Source: CANJBX01 sp035556735 (GTDB lineage: Bacteria > Pseudomonadota > Alphaproteobacteria > Rhizobiales > Xanthobacteraceae). From it: a stretch of 64,000 nt of DNA. Position numbers and translations under genes: made by a program. Each line of letters begins with the position of its first letter. Position 1 is the stretch's first letter. The stretch covers positions 806,001 through 870,000 of the forward strand of contig DATMFF010000006.1 of the NCBI GenBank assembly GCA_035556735.1, read 5' to 3'. The notes under the pieces were generated by a model. It was not told where the DNA came from. It did no database searches and saw only the letters and a program-made list of their open reading frames with translations. Below, piece after piece: positions 59,488-64,000 of the stretch.

Positions 59488-60027
59488 ATGTCGGATCTGG
59501 CAAGCCTTGAGCTGCGGCTGAAACGAGTAGAAGACCAGCTCGAGCTTCTGCGGCTGGAGGGCGCGTATGCCTTCTTCTTCGACCGCCGTGAAGAGCAGGC
59601 ATGGGCAGGCCTGTTCACCGAGGACGGCGTCTACTCGCGCCGCAAGCTTGCCGGGATGGGTGAGCCGGTCTTCATTCAGGGACGCGAAAATCTGGCCAGG
59701 TACTGCAAGTCGAATCCCGTGAGCTGCGTGCACATGCTGCACCTGCCGCATTTCGTGATCGACGGTGATGCGGCGACCTCACGCATCTTCGTTCATTACC
59801 GTGGCTCGTTGATCGAGCACGGCCGGCCGACGCAGACCGAATCGATCGGGTGCTATGACGTCTCCTACCGCCGCACCGGCGAGGGGTGGCGCATCCACCA
59901 TCGCGTCAACAGCTTCTATGATCGGCAGGTCGATACTGCCTTCGGCTTCGAGCGCTCCATCCCCGATTTCGCAGTTCCGCCGCGTCCGGCGTCGGGCGAC
60001 TACCCGTACCGCGACGGAAAGAGTTGA
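59488..60027 (+). CDS. NTF2-like/SnoaL-type protein
   Basis: A 179-residue cone-fold protein. LELRLKRVEDQLELLRLEGAYAFFFDRREEQAWAGLFTEDGVYSRR near 6-51, then SNPVSCVHMLHLPHFVIDGDAA and the C-terminal WRIHHRVNSFYDRQV. SnoaL-like proteins include small hydroxylating-dioxygenase beta-like subunits, dehydratases and isomerases acting on aromatic or polyketide intermediates. ATG at 59488 after TGAGGAAA. Converges with a TctC-like gene across a hairpin. Confidence 0.83.
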   Translation: MSDLASLELRLKRVEDQLELLRLEGAYAFFFDRREEQAWAGLFTEDGVYSRRKLAGMGEPVFIQGRENLARYCKSNPVSCVHMLHLPHFVIDGDAATSRIFVHYRGSLIEHGRPTQTESIGCYDVSYRRTGEGWRIHHRVNSFYDRQVDTAFGFERSIPDFAVPPRPASGDYPYRDGKS

Positions 60028-60038
60028 TCGGCCGACGT

Positions 60039-60070
60039 TGCCCCGGCGACGACATGGCCGCGCCGGGGCA
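60039..60070. terminator. Hairpin between convergent genes
   Basis: A perfect 10-bp stem (TGCCCCGGCG / CGCCGGGGCA) with a 12-base loop between the NTF2-like and TctC-like stops. No T-run follows on either strand; likely a bidirectional 3' structure. Confidence 0.5.
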
Positions 60071-60094
60071 GCACGATCCGCCGCTGCTTGCCGC

Positions 60095-61063
60095 TTACTG
60101 CTTCTCGATCCGCGCCAACTCGACCAGTCGCGCCCATTCCTTGATGTCTTGCAAAAAATAGGCCTGGGTCTCTTCCGGCGACATGGCAAATACGTCTGCG
60201 CCGCTGCGCATCAGGAATTCCGCGGTGTCGGGATCGGCCAGGGCATCGTTGAACCAGCGGTTGATCGTCTTCGCGATGGCGTCCGGGGTCTTCGCCGGCA
60301 CCATCACCGCCCACCATCCCATCATGTCGATGTTGATGCCCTGCTCCTTGAGCGTCGGGAGGTCTCCCGTCGACTGGAAACGTTCGCCGGACGAGATCGC
60401 GAGAATGCGAATCCGTCCTTCCTTGTGCCGGGGGAGCGCCATCGTCGGGTCGTAAACGGCGAAATCGACCGCGCCGCTGGCGAGATCGTTGAGCGAATCG
60501 GCCGAGCTCTTGTACGCGACTTCGACGGTCTGCAGGCCGGCTTCGGTCTTGTAGGACTCCGCAATCGCTTTGGCGAAAGGCGTCGCGAACGCGTAGCTGC
60601 CCTTGTTGCCTTTCTTGCGCAGGACTTCCGTCAATTCGGCAAGCGATTTGATGGGCGACTTGCCGTCGACCGCGACAACGAATGGGAGCTTGTTGAGCGT
60701 GGCAATGGCTCTGATGTCCTTGGCGATGTCGATCGGCGGCGCCTTGAGAAGATTGGCGTTGATGGCGGTTGCGGTTCCGCCGCCGACAAGGATCGTGTGA
60801 CCGTCGGGGACTGCGCGCGCGATGACGGTCAGCGAGAGCACGCCGCCGCCGCCCGGCTTGTTCTCCACGACGACGACGTGGCCGGTCTTCTTGCTGATCT
60901 TGTCGGCAAAAAAACGAACCATGATGTCCGCGCCGCTGCCCGGCGGAAAGGCGCAGAGGAAGTGTAATTCTTTCGATGGATACTTGTCCTGCGCAACGGC
61001 CGGCGCCGTTGCGAAAGTGGCTGTCAATAATGCAAGCGCGCCGCCGACGGCCGACCTGAGCAC
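60095..61063 (-). CDS. TctC/Bug-family periplasmic solute-binding protein
   Basis: A 322-residue tripartite-tricarboxylate-transporter-type receptor. Signal peptide 1-25 (ALLTATFATAPAVAQ), then DKYPSKELHFLCAFPPGSGADIMVRFFADKIS and VVENKPGGGG near 65, LPTLKEQGI near 240, and AWWAVMVPAKTP-like GWWAVMVPAKTPDAI. Binds a carboxylate in the periplasm. The start is the GTG at 61061-61063, fixed by AGGAGG five bases upstream. No TctA/TctB membrane genes are in the window, so it is an orphan receptor here. Confidence 0.92.
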   Translation of the reverse strand: MLRSAVGGALALLTATFATAPAVAQDKYPSKELHFLCAFPPGSGADIMVRFFADKISKKTGHVVVVENKPGGGGVLSLTVIARAVPDGHTILVGGGTATAINANLLKAPPIDIAKDIRAIATLNKLPFVVAVDGKSPIKSLAELTEVLRKKGNKGSYAFATPFAKAIAESYKTEAGLQTVEVAYKSSADSLNDLASGAVDFAVYDPTMALPRHKEGRIRILAISSGERFQSTGDLPTLKEQGINIDMMGWWAVMVPAKTPDAIAKTINRWFNDALADPDTAEFLMRSGADVFAMSPEETQAYFLQDIKEWARLVELARIEKQ

Positions 61064-61131
61064 ATCTTCCTCCTGAATGTCGGGGTTATTGTGTTGTCCC
61101 GGTGCCGGAAGTATCCAGCCTGCGCCATGTT

Positions 61132-61145
61132 GTATCAAGTGATAC
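61132..61145. promoter_or_regulatory. Palindrome (candidate operator), TctC side
   Basis: Six-base perfect arms, GTATCA and TGATAC, around AG, about 69 bases before the TctC-like start. This symmetric AT-containing site resembles those bound by GntR/FadR-type dimers, though no such gene is in the window. Confidence 0.45.
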
Positions 61146-61369
61146 GATCTTGCGCAAACCGGGGATGACAGGCTTGTCTCGTGCCGAGAGGAAACGGCTT
61201 GCGAGTCATCTCAGACGTCCGGCCGCGAAGGCCTTCGTCCGCGCCGCACGCGCGGCTTTGCCTTTGATCGTGGCGCGGCGCCGCCTCGCGCGGCCCATGC
61301 CGGCTCGATGCGGCGTTTCGTCGAGGGCAGGGGCCCATTGTCCGCATTTCACATCCGGCGCGGACGGGG

Positions 61370-61391
61370 CATGATTGGGCAAACAATCATG
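61370..61391. promoter_or_regulatory. Inverted repeat (candidate operator), oxygenase side
   Basis: Eight-base perfect arms around a 6-base spacer, ending 15 bases before the ATG and next to the GGAGG ribosome site. Its place suggests a repressor site overlapping the transcription or translation start. The LysR protein 2 kb away is one candidate binder. Confidence 0.55.
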
Positions 61392-61405
61392 TGTGGGAGG
61401 AAACA

Positions 61406-62626
61406 ATGAGCCGGACCAGCAGCGCCAGGACCACCGCGGTCGTGCCGGGCTATTCGCAACTGATGCGCGCCGCGGAGGCGATGGCGCCGCTGGTCGAGGC
61501 CGAGGCCGCCGAGGCTGAGCGCCTGACCCACATGACCGACAAGGTCGTCGCCGAATTCCGCAGCGCGGGCCTCAACTGCTTGCTCACGCCGAAGGAGCTC
61601 GGCGGCGCGCAGCTTCCCTATTCCGACGCCATGCGCATCGTCGAAAAGATCGCGCATGCCGACGGCTCGACCGGCTGGTGCCTCATGGTCGAATGCGTGA
61701 TGGGCGGCTCCATGGGCTCGATGCTGCCGCAGGAGGGCGCTCAGGCGGTGTTCGGCAACGGCGCGGACATCATCGCCGCCGGCAACGGCGTGCCGCGCGG
61801 CTTCGCGCGCGAGGTCGACGGCGGCTACATGTTCAAGGGCAACTGGAGCTACGGCAGCGGCATCCACCATGCCGAATGGATCCACTCCGGCTGTTTCGTC
61901 ATGGACGGCGACAAGATGCGCATGCTCGAGGACGGCGCGCCGGACATCGTCCTCATGCATCACCCGCGCGACACGATCACGCCCAAGGGCAACTGGGACA
62001 CCCTCGGCCTGCGCGGCACGGGCAGCTACGACTACACGCTGACCGGCGGGGAAATCTTCATTCCCCGGCACATGACCTACAAGTTCAACGGCGATACGCC
62101 CAAGCGCGGCGGCATCCAGTACTCGGCCGGCCTCGTGACCATCACGACCTGGGGTCACACCAGCTGGGCGCTCGGCATCGGGCGGCGGACGCTCGACGAG
62201 CTGGCGAAGATGTCGCACGGCCGCGTCGATGCCTTCGGCAAGATGACCGACAGCGCCGCGTTCAAGCAGAAATTCGCGGATGCCGAGGCGAAGTACCGGG
62301 CGGCGCGCGCCTTCGTCTATGATGCCTGGGGCGCGGTCGACGAGGCCTACGCGAACGGGCGCGAGGCGAGCGTGCAGGAGCTCGCCTGCATCCGCATGGC
62401 GATGAAGCATCTTCATAACGTCATTTCGGAGAACGCGACCTTCGCCCACATCGCCTCGCGCGGCGTGTCGCTGCGGCCCGGCCTGCTGCAGCGCTGCTAT
62501 CGCGACGTGCACGGCGGCACGCAGCACATCCTCCTGGCCGACGAGATCTTCCAGGAATGCGGCCGCGTGATGCTGGGCGCGATCGGCAAGGACGCGCGCT
62601 GGACGATGTTCGGCGTGCATGGGTGA
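61406..62626 (+). CDS. Acyl-CoA-dehydrogenase-fold flavin monooxygenase/dehydrogenase
   Basis: A 406-residue protein with the three-domain acyl-CoA dehydrogenase architecture: helical domain (AGLNCLLTPKELGGAQLPYSDAMRIVEKIAHADGSTGWCLMV), beta domain (GNGVPRGFAREVDGGYMFKGNWSYGSG, WDTLGLRGTGSYDYTLTGGEIFIPR) and C-terminal helices. The catalytic Glu of true dehydrogenases is not in its usual context, and HGGTQHILLADEIFQECGR fits the two-component monooxygenase group (HpaB-II/HsaA/DszC type). It would need a flavin reductase elsewhere. ATG at 61406 after GGAGGAA. Confidence 0.87.
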   Translation: MSRTSSARTTAVVPGYSQLMRAAEAMAPLVEAEAAEAERLTHMTDKVVAEFRSAGLNCLLTPKELGGAQLPYSDAMRIVEKIAHADGSTGWCLMVECVMGGSMGSMLPQEGAQAVFGNGADIIAAGNGVPRGFAREVDGGYMFKGNWSYGSGIHHAEWIHSGCFVMDGDKMRMLEDGAPDIVLMHHPRDTITPKGNWDTLGLRGTGSYDYTLTGGEIFIPRHMTYKFNGDTPKRGGIQYSAGLVTITTWGHTSWALGIGRRTLDELAKMSHGRVDAFGKMTDSAAFKQKFADAEAKYRAARAFVYDAWGAVDEAYANGREASVQELACIRMAMKHLHNVISENATFAHIASRGVSLRPGLLQRCYRDVHGGTQHILLADEIFQECGRVMLGAIGKDARWTMFGVHG

Positions 62627-62816
62627 GCGGCGGGGCGCATCCGGGCGCGTCCGCACGCTGACGGCACGTTGACGGCCACGTTGACATGGGCGCGGCCCGC
62701 CGATTAGCCTCGTAACAACTGTGACGATCGCGCCGCCGGCGCGGAAGCGGCCGAACGGGGTTCGGAGCAGGCCGGCGCGGCGGCCGGATAACAAGCGCAG
62801 CGGCAAGGGCAGGAAC

Positions 62817-64000
62817 ATGGATCAGCTGGTACGCGAACGGCAGCCGGCCGTCGCCGTCGAGGAAACGCATCCGCTCATCATCATCGGCTGCGGTTTTGGC
62901 GGGATCGCGCTCGCAATCGAACTGCATAAGCACAGCATCACCGATTTCGTCATGCTCGAGCGCGGAAACGACATCGGCGGCGTGTGGCGCGACAACACCT
63001 ATCCGGGCGCGGCCTGCGACATCGTCTCGCGTTTCTACTCGTTCTCGAGCGATCGCAACCGCGACTGGTCGCGCCCGTTCGCGCCGCAAGCCGAGATCTG
63101 GGACTACGCGCAGGAGATCGTCGCGCGCCACGGCATTCGCCGGCACGTGCGTTTCAACACCGAGGTGGCGGAGGCGATCTTCGACGACAAGACGGGGCTA
63201 TGGACGCTGACCACGGCCGCGGGCGAGCGCTACAGGACGCCGGTCCTGGTCTCGGCCGTCGGCCTGTTCAATCGCGCCAACATTCCCAATATCCCCGGCC
63301 GCGACAGCTTCAAGGGCGTGAGCTTCCATTCCTCGAACTGGAACCACGCGTTCCCGCTCGAGGGCAAGACTGTGGCGGTGATCGGCTGCGGCGCCAGCGC
63401 CGTGCAGTTCCTGCCCGAGATCGCGCCGCGCGTCGCCAAGCTCTATTCCTATCAGCGCTCGCCGCAGCACGTGATGCCGAAGGCGATGATGCCGGGCGCG
63501 GGCGAATGGGACGCGTGGCTGGGCAAACGCAAGTGGCTGCGTGGGCTGGCGCGGCTCAAAGTGCATCTGATGTTCGAGCGGATCACGCTGCGTCGCCGGC
63601 GCAATCCGGAGATGCGCCTGAAAGGCGAGGAGGCGTTCCGCGCGCTGCTGGAGCGCAAGGTCAAGGACCCGGAGCTGCGCAAGAAGCTGACGCCGAACTA
63701 TCCGATGGGCTGCAAGCGCCAGCTCATTTCCGACCACTGGTACGAGGCGCTCACCCGTCCCAATGTCGAAGTCATCGTCTCGCCCATCGAGAAGATCACG
63801 CCCGACGGCGTGGTGAGCGATGGCGTGGAGCGCAAGGTCGATGCGATCATCTATGGCACGGGCTTCACGCCGACGGCGTACCTGACGCCGATGCGCGTGA
63901 AGGGCCTCGCCGGCCTCGATCTCAAGCAGGCGTGGCGCGACGGGGCGGAGGCCTATCTCGGCATCACGGTCGCGGGCTTCCCGAACTTCTTCATGATGTA
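62817..64000 (+). CDS. FAD-dependent Baeyer-Villiger-type monooxygenase (3' end cut by window)
   Basis: At least 394 residues, no stop before the window edge. FAD Rossmann site IIIGCGFGGIALAIEL near 22-37, VWRDNTYPGAACD near 62-74, the Baeyer-Villiger signature FKGVSFHSSNW (F-x-G-x3-H-x3-W) near 163-173 with Asn instead of Pro/Asp after Trp, and a second nucleotide site VIGCGASAVQFLPEIA near 187-202 for NADPH. Such enzymes convert ketones to esters or lactones. The ATG at 62817 has AGGA 3 to 6 bases upstream. Encoded next to an esterase-type hydrolase region. Confidence 0.9.
   Translation, partial: MDQLVRERQPAVAVEETHPLIIIGCGFGGIALAIELHKHSITDFVMLERGNDIGGVWRDNTYPGAACDIVSRFYSFSSDRNRDWSRPFAPQAEIWDYAQEIVARHGIRRHVRFNTEVAEAIFDDKTGLWTLTTAAGERYRTPVLVSAVGLFNRANIPNIPGRDSFKGVSFHSSNWNHAFPLEGKTVAVIGCGASAVQFLPEIAPRVAKLYSYQRSPQHVMPKAMMPGAGEWDAWLGKRKWLRGLARLKVHLMFERITLRRRRNPEMRLKGEEAFRALLERKVKDPELRKKLTPNYPMGCKRQLISDHWYEALTRPNVEVIVSPIEKITPDGVVSDGVERKVDAIIYGTGFTPTAYLTPMRVKGLAGLDLKQAWRDGAEAYLGITVAGFPNFFMM

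Larger units (their letters stand above)
61064..61405. other. 342-base divergent control region with two palindromes
   Basis: Between the TctC-like and oxygenase genes. Carries GTATCA-AG-TGATAC (61132-61145) and an 8-bp inverted repeat CATGATTG / CAATCATG (61370-61377 and 61384-61391) just before the oxygenase ribosome site. Short reading frames in it look like GC-rich noise. No hairpin terminator is visible. Confidence 0.7.

Noticed and set aside
61102..61374. Short open frame between the receptor and oxygenase genes
   Set aside because: No ribosome site, Arg/Ala-rich, and it overlaps two palindromes that look regulatory.
1..64000. CRISPR arrays, insertion sequences, prophage or integrases
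   Set aside because: No regularly spaced direct repeats beyond the short triplets near 10.6-10.9 kb, and no reading frame with transposase or integrase motifs.

Overview
The window is about 64 kb of high-GC DNA (roughly two thirds G+C by eye; not computed) from an alphaproteobacterium. The gene set points to Hyphomicrobiales, probably a Bradyrhizobium/Xanthobacteraceae-like soil organism: a TIGR02301 protein, a DUF1194 protein, an RT0821-type surface lipoprotein, an alphaproteobacterial RibB with a decayed RibA half, a dxs-tlyA block, and many LLM flavin oxidoreductases and fatty-acid/aromatic catabolism genes. It is mostly ordinary chromosome. I see no transposase, integrase, phage gene, CRISPR array or rRNA. 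There are two tRNA genes, Pro(CGG) and Gln(TTG), each with a readable sigma-70-type promoter.

Layout. 1-13.5 kb: end of a tag gene, a DMT permease, ygfZ, a dihydroorotase-like protein missing one metal ligand, Nudix and SRAP genes, an amine oxidase, an acyl-CoA synthetase, a metallo-beta-lactamase-fold hydrolase, a membrane-anchored S1C protease, and a MarR/LLM pair. 13.7-18.4 kb: an HdeD-like protein, then a glycan module (GT-C transferase facing an operon of methyltransferase, EmrE/ArnE-like permease, DPM1-like transferase and DUF2304). 18.5-26.9 kb: tRNA-Pro, DUF2189 protein, an LLM enzyme, tsaC/sua5, a D-2-hydroxyacid dehydrogenase, an extensin-like protein, a class III aminotransferase and an L,D-transpeptidase facing each other across a clean bidirectional terminator. 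27.3-35.3 kb: a strongly translated small protein with a structured leader, corA, an LLM-SDR-pdxH operon, a surface lipoprotein, a DnaJ-type co-chaperone, an ECF sigma/anti-sigma pair and fabI. 35.3-44.6 kb: an unusual tiny transcription unit (12-residue lysine-rich peptide plus two hairpins), aroC, a frameshifted ArsR gene, ribB(A), ald, a DUF1194 protein, a 23S/tRNA uracil methyltransferase overlapping a MATE pump, tlyA and a membrane protein. 44.5-53.7 kb: dxs, a hydrolase/methyltransferase pair on the other strand, xseB, a histone-deacetylase-family enzyme, a beta-oxidation operon and an ABM monooxygenase. 53.8-64 kb: tRNA-Gln, an uncharacterised ATP-grasp ligase overlapping a zinc metallopeptidase, then an accessory catabolic region (LLM oxidoreductase, alpha/beta hydrolase, LysR, NTF2-like, TctC-type binding protein, acyl-CoA-dehydrogenase-fold monooxygenase, and a Baeyer-Villiger-type monooxygenase cut by the window end).

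Best leads for something new: the tiny lysine-peptide unit at 35.36-35.50 kb, which looks like a dual-function small RNA; the ATP-grasp/metallopeptidase pair at 53.97-56.02 kb beside tRNA-Gln; and the palindrome-controlled divergent oxygenase/transport region at 61.1-61.4 kb. All functional assignments come from reading motifs. No database search was run.
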